From: Micromonospora noduli | GTDB lineage: Bacteria > Actinomycetota > Actinomycetes > Mycobacteriales > Micromonosporaceae | Assembly: GCF_003264365.1 (NCBI RefSeq) | Contig: NZ_PYAK01000005.1 | Span: 62,001-126,000 of the forward strand | Direction of reading: 5' to 3' | Length of the DNA stretch: 64,000 bases | Part shown: in pieces, positions 29,362-36,562 of the stretch | Layout: every line of letters begins with the position of its first letter | How positions within the stretch are numbered: position 1 is the stretch's first letter | Translations under genes and position numbers: made by a program | Notes under the pieces: model-generated | What the model saw: the letters and a program-made list of their open reading frames with translations, nothing else | What the model was told of the DNA's origin: nothing | The model's database searches: none

Positions 29362-31040
29362 GCCACCACCTCCAGCGGGGCCTCGTGGGTGGTCGCGGCG
29401 GTCTCGACCGCCGCGTTGCGGATCGCCCGCAGACGGAGCATGACGTCGTTGCCGCCACGTCCGAAGTGGTCGTGCAGTGCCCGGTACTCGGCGTAGAGGG
29501 CGTCGTAGGCGCGGGCCCGCTCGGGGTCCGGGCGGTAGACGGCCTCGTGCACCCGACCCATCGCCTGCGACGCCTCGTGGATCGAGGGGAACTCACCGGC
29601 GGCGACGGCGGCGTGGATCGCCGAGCCCAGCGCCGGCCCCTGCGCCGAGGCGATGATGTTCAGCGGTCGCCTGGTCACGTCGGCGTAGATCTGCATCAGC
29701 AGCGCGTTGTTGGTCAGACCACCGGCGATCACCAGGTCGTTCACCGGGACTCCGGCGTCGACGAACGCCTCGATGATCATCCGGGTGCCGTACGCGGTGG
29801 ACTCCAGCAGGGCCCGGTAGATGTCCGCCGGCCGGGTGGCCAGGGTCATGCCGACGATCATCCCGCTGAGGTCGTGGTTGACCAGCAGGGAACGGTTGCC
29901 GTTCCACCAGTCCAGGGCGATCAGGCCGTGCCCGCCGACGGGCTGACTCGCGGCCAGTTCGGTGAGGCGCTCGTGCGAGTCGACGCCCGCCGGGGCGGCG
30001 TGGTCGACGAACCAGCCGAAGATGTCGCCGACACCGCTCTGCCCGGCCTCGTAACCCCACGCGCCGGGGCTGATGCCACCGTCCACCACACCGCACATGC
30101 CGGCCACCTCGGCGACCTCCGCGCCGTTGACGACGTGGCAGGTCGAGGTGCCCATGATGGCGACCAGCCGGCCGGGCTGCACCGCCTGCGCGGACGCCGC
30201 GGTGACGTGCGCGTCGACGTTGCCGACGGCCACCGCGATCCCCTCCGGCAGGCCGGTCCAGGCGGCGGCCTGGGCGGTGAGCGCGCCGGCCCGGGCGCCG
30301 AGGGGCAGCAACGGACCGTCCAGCTTGGCCACGAAGTCCCCGAAGTTGGGGTTGAGCGCGGTCAGGAAGCCCTCGGAGGGGTAGTGACCGTCCTGCAGGA
30401 TGCCCTTGTAGCCGGCCGTGCAGACGTTACGGGTCTCGGTGCCGCAGAGCTGCCAGACGATCCAGTCGGCCGCCTCGATGAAGCGCTCGGCCCGGTCGTA
30501 GACCTCCGGGTCCTCCTCCAGGATCTGCAGACCCTTGGCGTACTGCCACTCAGCGGAGATCTTGCCGCCATACCGGCCGATCCACGGCTCGGCCCGCTCA
30601 TGGGCCAGCGCGTTGATCCGGTCGGCGTGCGGCTGCGCGGCGTGGTGCTTCCACAGCTTGACCCAGGCGTGCGGTCGGTCGCGCAGCTCGGGCGTCTCGC
30701 ACAGCGGGGTGCCGTCGGCGAGCGTCGGCAGCACGGTGCAGGCGGTGAAGTCGATGCCGATGCCGACCACCGCCGCCGGGTCCACCCCCGCGGCGGACAC
30801 CGCCGCCGGAACGGCGTACCGCAGAACGTCGCGGTAGTCCTGTGGGTTCTGCAGGGCCCAGTCCGGGGGCAGCGTTCGACCCCCCGGAAGCGCCGTGCTG
30901 ATCACGCCATCGCCGTACTCGTGCACCGCGGTCCCCAACTCGGCACCATCGCCGACACGGACCACCAGAGCTCGCCCGGACAGGGTGCCGTAGTCGACAC
31001 CGACGACGTAGCGGTCGTCAGCTCCGTCCACACGGTTCAT
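29358..31040 (-). CDS. araB: L-ribulokinase
   Basis: A 560-residue FGGY kinase: VGVDYGTLSGRALVV, IDFTACTVLPTLADG, AWVKLWKHHAAQ, GNVDAHVTAASA, IMGTSTCHVV, and ALDWWNGNRS. These are AraB-type rather than xylulokinase-type. It phosphorylates L-ribulose with ATP. A GTG at 31052 opens the frame slightly earlier, but the ATG at 31040 has GGAGG with 5-base spacing and is preferred. It is the first gene of the long arabinose operon and has a LacI-type operator 28 bases before the start. Confidence 0.95.
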   Translation of the reverse strand: MNRVDGADDRYVVGVDYGTLSGRALVVRVGDGAELGTAVHEYGDGVISTALPGGRTLPPDWALQNPQDYRDVLRYAVPAAVSAAGVDPAAVVGIGIDFTACTVLPTLADGTPLCETPELRDRPHAWVKLWKHHAAQPHADRINALAHERAEPWIGRYGGKISAEWQYAKGLQILEEDPEVYDRAERFIEAADWIVWQLCGTETRNVCTAGYKGILQDGHYPSEGFLTALNPNFGDFVAKLDGPLLPLGARAGALTAQAAAWTGLPEGIAVAVGNVDAHVTAASAQAVQPGRLVAIMGTSTCHVVNGAEVAEVAGMCGVVDGGISPGAWGYEAGQSGVGDIFGWFVDHAAPAGVDSHERLTELAASQPVGGHGLIALDWWNGNRSLLVNHDLSGMIVGMTLATRPADIYRALLESTAYGTRMIIEAFVDAGVPVNDLVIAGGLTNNALLMQIYADVTRRPLNIIASAQGPALGSAIHAAVAAGEFPSIHEASQAMGRVHEAVYRPDPERARAYDALYAEYRALHDHFGRGGNDVMLRLRAIRNAAVETAATTHEAPLEVVA

Positions 31041-31067
31041 GTTCACCTCCACCGTTAACGGGGATAG

Positions 31068-31081
31068 TGTTAACGCTCACA
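31068..31081. promoter_or_regulatory. LacI-type operator before araB
   Basis: TGTTAACGCTCACA (minus strand TGTGAGCGTTAACA). On the minus strand TTGACG lies 8 bases upstream of it, so the operator covers the expected -10. The stretch TGTGAGCG-TAACACTA is shared almost exactly with the promoter of the ChvE-like gene. Confidence 0.88.
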
Positions 31082-31337
31082 TCCAGGCTCGTCAAGACAT
31101 CTACCCGCAACAGCTCCGTAACGGAACGCGGAAGGCGGACCGACTCGGGAGGGTAGATAGCGGACCGGCGCAAACCCCAAGATTCCACCCTCAAGTGCGA
31201 CAGCCATCCGACGAATGGGGCCCGCGTCCGGTACGAGTGCCACCCGGAGACCCGTCGACAGGCGGCGCGACAGGTCCAGTGCGCCGCACACCGCGGCGTT
31301 GCCGTCCGATAGCGACCACTTCTCCCCCCGCCAGTGA

Positions 31338-31351
31338 TGGCAGCGATAACA
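31338..31351. promoter_or_regulatory. Weak operator-like site
   Basis: TGGCAGCGATAACA matches the right half of the local operator (GCGATAACA, as at 22080-22093) with a degenerate left half. It lies 270 bases upstream of the araB operator. Confidence 0.45.
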
Positions 31352-31471
31352 TTCCCAGGGCGTCGCGGTCACGTGCCCGGATCCGCCCGACAGCCATCGA
31401 CGACCATGCGGGCTCATGGCTGAGCGCTCCAGAGGGCGACCGACGCACCGCAAAGCCGGACGGCATGCCTG

Positions 31472-31485
31472 TGTTATCGATAACA
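31472..31485. promoter_or_regulatory. Perfect palindromic LacI-type operator, distal to araB
   Basis: TGTTATCGATAACA is a perfect 14-bp palindrome of the same class as the other five sites. It lies 404 bases from the araB operator with no gene next to it. It may be an auxiliary operator. Confidence 0.7.
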
Positions 31486-31772
31486 TTCAACGTCTTGGTG
31501 TGCCCGCGTCCTCCGGTCGGCGCCCGCGCCCAACGGCGCGTCGGGCAGCCCCGGAAAGCAAGATCCACTCGCGCTTCTTGAAGTCGCGGGGTCCGCGGCG
31601 GCGTGATCGGCCGAATTCACGAAAGCCGAGTCGATCACGCACTCGCGCCGGCGGTCCGCCGCCCGATCACGCGCCCCGGCCGCCGACCCGCCGGTCGCAC
31701 TTCGCGCTCGCGCGCCGACCCACCGCCCGATCACGCACTCGCGCAGTCGACCTACCGGTCGTACTACGCCAC

Positions 31773-31812
31773 GAGCCGGCGGCCCGACCCCTGTGGGCCG
31801 AGCCGCCGGCTC
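31773..31812 (-). terminator. Terminator hairpin behind the ABC permease
   Basis: GAGCCGGCGGC (31773-31783) pairs exactly with GCCGCCGGCTC (31802-31812), with an inner partly paired loop. It lies 37 bases past the permease stop. Confidence 0.7.
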
Positions 31813-31848
31813 TCCGTTGCGTTGGCGGGACCGAGCGCGCCGGACGGA

Positions 31849-32637
31849 TCAGGCCGTCCGATTGCGGTTGTACAGGGCCTTGGCCCAGAGGAAGCAACCC
31901 ACGGTGATGACGGCGCACCAGACGATCGCGATGATCCCGTTGGCGCCGATCCCGGTACCCAGCAGCAGGCCGCGAAGGGTCTCCATGACGGGCGTGAAGG
32001 GCTGGTAGTCCGCGAACCACCGCACGGCGGTCGGCATGGAGTCGGTGGGGACGAACCCGCTGCCGAGGAACGGCAGGAGGATCAGCGGCATGGGCAGGTT
32101 GCTGGCCGTCTCGACGCTGTCACTGACCAGGCCGAGGGCGACGGACAGCCAGGTGAGCGCAAAGGTGATCATGGCGAGTACGCCGATCGCGGCGAGCCAT
32201 TCGACCGGGTTGGCCGTGGGCCGGAACCCGACCAGCAGCGCCACGACGGTGACGGCCGCGAGGCTGAGCATGGTCTGCACCAGGCTGCCCAGTACGTGAC
32301 CCGTGAGGACCGACGGTCGGAAGATCGACATCGTGCGGAACCGGGCGATGATCCCCTCGGTCATGTCCATCGCGACCGAGATGGCGGTGCCCTGCGCGGC
32401 GCTGACCACAGTGATGAGCAGGATGCCGGGGGTGACGTAGTTGGCGTACTGGGAGCGGTCGCCGGACGGGCCGAGACCGGCGCCGAGCGTGCCGCCGAAG
32501 ACGTAGACGAAGAGCAGCAGGATGATGATCGGGATGCCGATGAGCAGGAACGTCATCGACGGGTACCGCCGCATGTGCAGCAGGTTTCGCCGCAGCATGG
32601 TGCTCGAGTCGCGGACGGCGAGGGAGAGGGTGCTCAT
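31849..32637 (-). CDS. ABC-2 type permease (DrrB-like)
   Basis: A 262-residue membrane protein with six predicted segments and the ABC-2 exporter signature region (ITVVSAAQGTAISVAMDMTEG, IARFRTMSIFRPSVLTGHVLG). The tail LPFLGSGFVPTDSMPTAVRWF, QPFTPVMETLRGLLLG is typical of the daunorubicin-resistance DrrB group. Its ATG overlaps the ATPase stop (ATGA). With the ATPase it makes an efflux pump or lipid/drug exporter; the substrate is unknown. Confidence 0.9.
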   Translation of the reverse strand: MSTLSLAVRDSSTMLRRNLLHMRRYPSMTFLLIGIPIIILLLFVYVFGGTLGAGLGPSGDRSQYANYVTPGILLITVVSAAQGTAISVAMDMTEGIIARFRTMSIFRPSVLTGHVLGSLVQTMLSLAAVTVVALLVGFRPTANPVEWLAAIGVLAMITFALTWLSVALGLVSDSVETASNLPMPLILLPFLGSGFVPTDSMPTAVRWFADYQPFTPVMETLRGLLLGTGIGANGIIAIVWCAVITVGCFLWAKALYNRNRTA

Positions 32638-33611
32638 CGCGCGGGAGCCCTTTCGTGGTCGGGTCGGCTGGCCCGCGTGTCGGGCTGACCGGTGAGGGTG
32701 AGGAAGACGTCGTCGAGGTCGGGGGTGTGGACGGAGAGCCCCGCCACGCTGATCGAGGCGCGGTCGAGCTGGTCGAGCAGGGATCGCAGCGACCCGACCC
32801 CGCCGTCACTCGGCACCTGGAGGGTGAGCGCCGCGTCGTCCCGGGTGGCGGCGCCGAACGTCCGGGCCGCCGAGTCGAGCCCCTCCTGGTCGGCGAACTG
32901 CAACACGACGTGGCCGCCCGGGATGAGCCGCTTGAGCTCGCGCGGCGTGCCCTCGGCGATCAGTCGGCCGTGGTCGAGGAACGCCACCCGGTCGGCGAGC
33001 TGGTCGGCCTCCTCCAGGTACTGCGTGGTGAGCAGGATGGTCACGCCCTCGGCGGCGAGCGCGCGGATGATGTGCCACATGGCCCGGCGGCTGCGTGGGT
33101 CGAGGCCGGTGGTCGGCTCGTCGAGGAAGATGACCCGGGGCTCGCCGACCAGGGTCATCGCGAGGTCGAGGCGTCGGCGCATGCCACCGGAGTACGTCGA
33201 CACCGGTTTGCCCGCCGCCTCGGTCAGGTCGAACTGGTCGAGCAGGTCGGCGATCCGCCGCCGACCGGCGGCCCTGTCCAGGTGGCACAGGTCGGCCATC
33301 AGGATCAGGTTCTCCCGACCGGTGAGCAGGTTGTCGACGGCGGAGAACTGGCCGGTGACGCCGATCAGCGCGCGTACCGCGTCGGGTTCCCGGGTCAGGT
33401 CGTGGCCGAAGACGCGGGCGTTACCGCCGTCGGCGTCGATCAGGGTGGAGAGGATCTGCACGGTGGTGGTCTTGCCGGCGCCGTTCGGACCGAGCAACGC
33501 GAAGATGGTGCCCTCGGTGATCATCAGGTCGATGCCGTTCAGCACGACCTTGTCGCCGTAGGACTTGCGCAGGTCGGTGGCGACGATCGCGGGGTTCATG
33601 GAGCTGGTCAT
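32634..33611 (-). CDS. ABC exporter ATP-binding protein (DrrA-like)
   Basis: A 325-residue single ATPase with Walker A GPNGAGKTTT, the DrrA-specific GVTGQFSAVDNLLTGRENL, signature YSGGMRRRLDLA, Walker B RVIFLDEPTTGLDPRSR and a C-terminal ~90-residue extension typical of drug-resistance ATPases. GAGGAG lies 3 bases before the ATG. It is preceded by the DUF4097 gene (35-base gap) and followed by the permease (overlap), so the RHH, DUF4097, ATPase and permease genes appear to be one operon. Confidence 0.92.
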   Translation of the reverse strand: MTSSMNPAIVATDLRKSYGDKVVLNGIDLMITEGTIFALLGPNGAGKTTTVQILSTLIDADGGNARVFGHDLTREPDAVRALIGVTGQFSAVDNLLTGRENLILMADLCHLDRAAGRRRIADLLDQFDLTEAAGKPVSTYSGGMRRRLDLAMTLVGEPRVIFLDEPTTGLDPRSRRAMWHIIRALAAEGVTILLTTQYLEEADQLADRVAFLDHGRLIAEGTPRELKRLIPGGHVVLQFADQEGLDSAARTFGAATRDDAALTLQVPSDGGVGSLRSLLDQLDRASISVAGLSVHTPDLDDVFLTLTGQPDTRASRPDHERAPAR

Positions 33612-33645
33612 GGTCTCCTCATTTGTGGTCGGCGGGGCGGTGGGG

Positions 33646-34488
33646 TCAGGCGCGGCGGATCATGATGTCGCCGTAGGAGGTGTTCGCCCGGACCTCGACC
33701 GTCTCGTCGGTCTGCGCCGGGCTGTCGGTCGACTCCAGCGCGTTGTGCACGCGGCCGTGCTTGGAACTGACGTCGAGCCAGGCGGCGGTCCCGCGACGGA
33801 TGCCGACCTCGATCGCGCCGAAGGAGGTCTGTGCGTCGATCGCGCCGCGAGTGACCGCGCCGAGCCGCAGGTTGCCGTAGGCGGTGCGCGCCGTCACCGA
33901 GGCCTGCGAGGCGTCCACTGTGATGTCGCCGTAGGCGGTGTTGATCCGGACGTCGCCACCGCTGTGGCCGATCCAGCAGTCGCCGGACGAGTTCTTGATC
34001 TCGGCGGTGCCGTCGACCGCGCCGATGCGCACCTTGCCGGACGAGGCCTTCACCCGGGCGGAGCCCAGCACACGCTCGACAGCGACCTCGCCGTGGCTGC
34101 TGTCGATCTCCAACGGCCCGGTCTCGTCAAGACGGATGCCGCTGCCGGTCTTGATCCGACACTCGCCGAGCCGACCCTCGCAGCGGAATGCCGCCCACGC
34201 CGCCTCGGCGTACACCCGTGACCCGGTCGGCACCTCAATCTGGACGTCGACCGACGGCCCGGGGCCGAACCCGTAGCGGCGCCAGCTCTTCGGTACGCGG
34301 ATCACCAGTCGCCCGGCGGTGAACTCGACGGTGCTCTGCTCGGCGGCGCTCACGTCGGCCTTGCTCGACGGGTCGCGGGGCCGCACCGTCACCACCGTGT
34401 CGGTGCGGTCGCTCGCGGCGATCCAGGCATCGCCGATCGGCAGCTCGATCTGGACGGAAATCGGTTCTGGCGTCTCGAAAACAGGCAT
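33646..34488 (-). CDS. DUF4097 beta-helix-like protein
   Basis: The 280-residue protein consists largely of short beta-strand repeats of the DUF4097/putative adhesin type: VKASSGKVRIGAVDG, IKNSSGDCWIGHSGG, VRINTAYGDITVDAS, VTARTAYGNLRLGAV and VRANTSYGDIMIRR. There is no signal peptide or membrane segment. The ATG at 34488 is chosen because GGGAG sits 6 bases upstream and the fold starts there. This family is often encoded next to RHH proteins and DrrAB-type exporters in actinomycetes, but its role is not known. Confidence 0.85.
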   Translation of the reverse strand: MPVFETPEPISVQIELPIGDAWIAASDRTDTVVTVRPRDPSSKADVSAAEQSTVEFTAGRLVIRVPKSWRRYGFGPGPSVDVQIEVPTGSRVYAEAAWAAFRCEGRLGECRIKTGSGIRLDETGPLEIDSSHGEVAVERVLGSARVKASSGKVRIGAVDGTAEIKNSSGDCWIGHSGGDVRINTAYGDITVDASQASVTARTAYGNLRLGAVTRGAIDAQTSFGAIEVGIRRGTAAWLDVSSKHGRVHNALESTDSPAQTDETVEVRANTSYGDIMIRRA

Positions 34489-34561
34489 GGTGGTCTCCCG
34501 AACTGTGGTCGGCGGAGGTCGCCGCTGGTCAGCGGCGTGGTGGTGGAAGGGGTACGGGAAG

Positions 34562-35086
34562 TTAGCGGGCCCAGCCGGTGAAGTGCTGGCCGGAGGTCGG
34601 CTCCACCCGGCGCGGTGGACGACGCTGCGTATCGCCCGCCCCGATGGCACCGGCGACGGCGCGCACCAGCCAGGCGTTGACCGAGAGCCCAGCGCGGCCG
34701 GCGGCGTCCTCGACGCTGGCCTTCAGGTGGTCGGGGAGCCGCAGGTTGATCCGCGAGGTGCCGCCCTCGTCACCGTCGGGCACGGACACCGGCACCGACA
34801 GCGGTGGCGGGCCACTGGGCTCGCTCGCCACCTCGACCGGCGGGCTGGCCGGCGTCACCACGAAGTCGGGCTCGCGCCCGCGCAACCGAACGTGCACCGA
34901 ACCCGGCGCGAGGTCACGGGTGATCTCGTCGGCCGCGTCGGACAGCGCTTCGAGCAGCGTGAGACGGGTGGCCGCCTCCAACTGCGCGAAGAGTCGTTCG
35001 GCCAACGCCCGGGCCTCCGGGTCCACGCCCTCCGCGGCCACGGCGAACTCGTTACGCAGGTTCTCGACGTATGACCTCAGCTCCAT
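34562..35086 (-). CDS. Ribbon-helix-helix protein with long N-terminal domain
   Basis: This 174-residue protein has a helical N-terminal part (~1-65, ELRSYVENLRNEFAVAAEGV) and an acidic/Pro linker. A C-terminal ribbon-helix-helix fold of the HicB-antitoxin/Arc type follows at ~122-160 (TSRINLRLPDHLKASVEDAA, AGLSVNAWLVRAVAGAI). No toxin partner of the HicA type is encoded beside it. The ATG at 35086 begins a sensible helix; a TTG at 35122 would add 12 odd residues including Cys and Trp. No good RBS is visible for either. It heads the DUF4097/ABC operon and has TGAGCCA repeats upstream, suggesting autoregulation. Confidence 0.8.
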   Translation of the reverse strand: MELRSYVENLRNEFAVAAEGVDPEARALAERLFAQLEAATRLTLLEALSDAADEITRDLAPGSVHVRLRGREPDFVVTPASPPVEVASEPSGPPPLSVPVSVPDGDEGGTSRINLRLPDHLKASVEDAAGRAGLSVNAWLVRAVAGAIGAGDTQRRPPRRVEPTSGQHFTGWAR

Positions 35087-35107
35087 GGCACCATCATGGC
35101 ACCACTT

Positions 35108-35158
35108 TGGCTCACAGTGCAACAGAGATGGCTCAGAAAGATGCCGTCGCTTGGCTCA
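35108..35158. repeat. Three direct repeats upstream of the RHH gene
   Basis: TGGCTCA occurs at 35108-35114, 35129-35135 and 35152-35158 (TGAGCCA on the strand of the RHH gene), spaced 21 and 23 bases apart, i.e. about two DNA turns. A degenerate fourth copy (TGGCTCTCA) at 35171-35179 covers the stop codon of the upstream FUSC-like gene. Regular helical spacing suits a multimeric RHH repressor. Confidence 0.55.
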
Positions 35159-35176
35159 GCCGGGATCACCTGGCTC

Positions 35177-36325
35177 TCAGAGGTCGCCGAAAATCCTCCT
35201 GACCAGGTGATTCGCGTCCTCCTGGTTCAGGCCGGAGGCGACCAGGAGGTCACTGACTGTCGTCCGGACCTGTGCCACCACCACCGCACCGGAGAAGCCA
35301 ACGCCGTCCCGATAGGCGTGCCCGGCGGTCCGGACCGCCCGCAGCGCCTGCTCCCGGGCCCGGTTCGGCTCGGCGCCGGCGGCGAACTGCCGCTTGAGGA
35401 GGCGGACCGCGTCGGCGAGGTCGGCCACCGCCGTCGGCAGCGACTTCGGCACCGGCTCGCCGTCCTCGATGAGCGTCACCGATCGTCGGATCAGGGTGCC
35501 GCTGTTGCGCATCGCCCGGTCGATCGGCTCCGCCGCCTGCGCGTAGCGGCCCACCGGCCCGTGCCGTTGATGCCAGTACACCGGTGACAGGGTGCTCGCC
35601 TCCCGGGCGCCCTGGGTCGCCTCGACGAACGCCTTCAACCGGCCCGCGCTCTGCCGCAGCTCACCCCGGGCGGTACGGGCCAGAGCGGCATCCCGCTCGG
35701 CCAGCGCCTCGGCGGTGGCGTCAAGCTGGGTCGCGAGGAGATCCAACGCCGGTCGCGCGGCCCGGTTGAGCACCCGCAGCGGGTTCAGCGGCAGCAACAC
35801 GGCGGTGACCAGCAGCGCCACCCCTCCCCCGACGAGCGCGTCCACGAACCGGGGGATCTCCAGATCCCGGACGGCCGGGCTGAGCGTGGCGATGAGCACC
35901 GCCGTCGCCCCCGCCTGGATCACCACCGCCGCGCTACCCACGAGGAAGAGCGCGACGACGATCGCCAGCACGACGATCAGGGCGAGCTGCCACCACCCGG
36001 TGCCGATCACCAGGAGGAGCAGGTCGCCGATCAGCACTCCGACGGTGACGCCGATGATCAGCTCGACGGTGCGACGCAACCGCTGGCCGACTGACGCGGC
36101 GAGCGTCGAGACGGCGGAGATCGGCGCGAAGACCGGCTGCGACACCTGCAGCAGCGAATGCGCCACCAGCCAGGACAGCGCCGCTGCCAGGCCGGCCTGT
36201 AGGGCCAGGCCGCCGATGGTTCGTACCCGACGGACCCGGTCGCGCAACGCGGCCACCAAGCGGTCCCACCACCGGGCGACGGTCGACGGGCCCGCGTCCG
36301 CTCCGCGCCGACCGGCAGCGACCAT
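35177..36325 (-). CDS. FUSC/aromatic-acid-exporter-like membrane protein
   Basis: A 382-residue protein. The N-terminal half has about six membrane segments (WLVAHSLLQVSQPVFAPIS, VGVLIGDLLLLVIGTGWWQL, FLVGSAAVVIQAGATAVLIA, GGGVALLVTAVLLPLNPL). The C-terminal half (~190-382) is cytoplasmic and helical. The block QPVFAPISAVSTLAASVGQRL resembles the FUSC/ArAE family (aromatic acid exporter), but at half the usual length of two-module members. The substrate is unknown. It is on the same strand as the RHH operon, separated by the repeat region. Confidence 0.82.
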   Translation of the reverse strand: MVAAGRRGADAGPSTVARWWDRLVAALRDRVRRVRTIGGLALQAGLAAALSWLVAHSLLQVSQPVFAPISAVSTLAASVGQRLRRTVELIIGVTVGVLIGDLLLLVIGTGWWQLALIVVLAIVVALFLVGSAAVVIQAGATAVLIATLSPAVRDLEIPRFVDALVGGGVALLVTAVLLPLNPLRVLNRAARPALDLLATQLDATAEALAERDAALARTARGELRQSAGRLKAFVEATQGAREASTLSPVYWHQRHGPVGRYAQAAEPIDRAMRNSGTLIRRSVTLIEDGEPVPKSLPTAVADLADAVRLLKRQFAAGAEPNRAREQALRAVRTAGHAYRDGVGFSGAVVVAQVRTTVSDLLVASGLNQEDANHLVRRIFGDL

Positions 36326-36562
36326 GGCGGCACCTACCCCGCCACGACCGGATCAATCCTCGCCGGCATGGCTCGGCCGGTGGCCGCCGGTCGGGCCCGC
36401 CTGGGCGGTAGCGCCCGGCCGGCCGAGATTGAGGGCGTCCGGATCGGGTAGACCCGGCTCTGCCGTCACCGCGGTCGGGCGGCCCGGGCGCGTGACGTCG
36501 GGCTGGGTCGCGGGACAAGGGCTGCGAGACGCCTCGGGGGGACGTCGGATGGATCAGCGCGG

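Larger units (their letters stand above)
31082..31772. other. Long non-coding region with orphan operators and imperfect repeats
   Basis: About 690 bases separate the araB promoter from the ABC-permease terminator. The short open frames here have no recognisable protein features. The left part holds two operator-like palindromes (listed separately). The right part (about 31560-31760) is built of imperfect repeats of GATCACGCACTCGCGC (exact copies at 31633-31648 and 31729-31744, a partial copy at 31665) with intervening CGCCGACC-CCGGTCG blocks. No RNA gene was recognised. Confidence 0.5.

Noticed and set aside
31039..31907. Several 60-180 residue open frames upstream of araB
   Set aside because: They have no conserved features, lack ribosome-binding sites, run through operators, repeats and the terminator, and are compositionally random.
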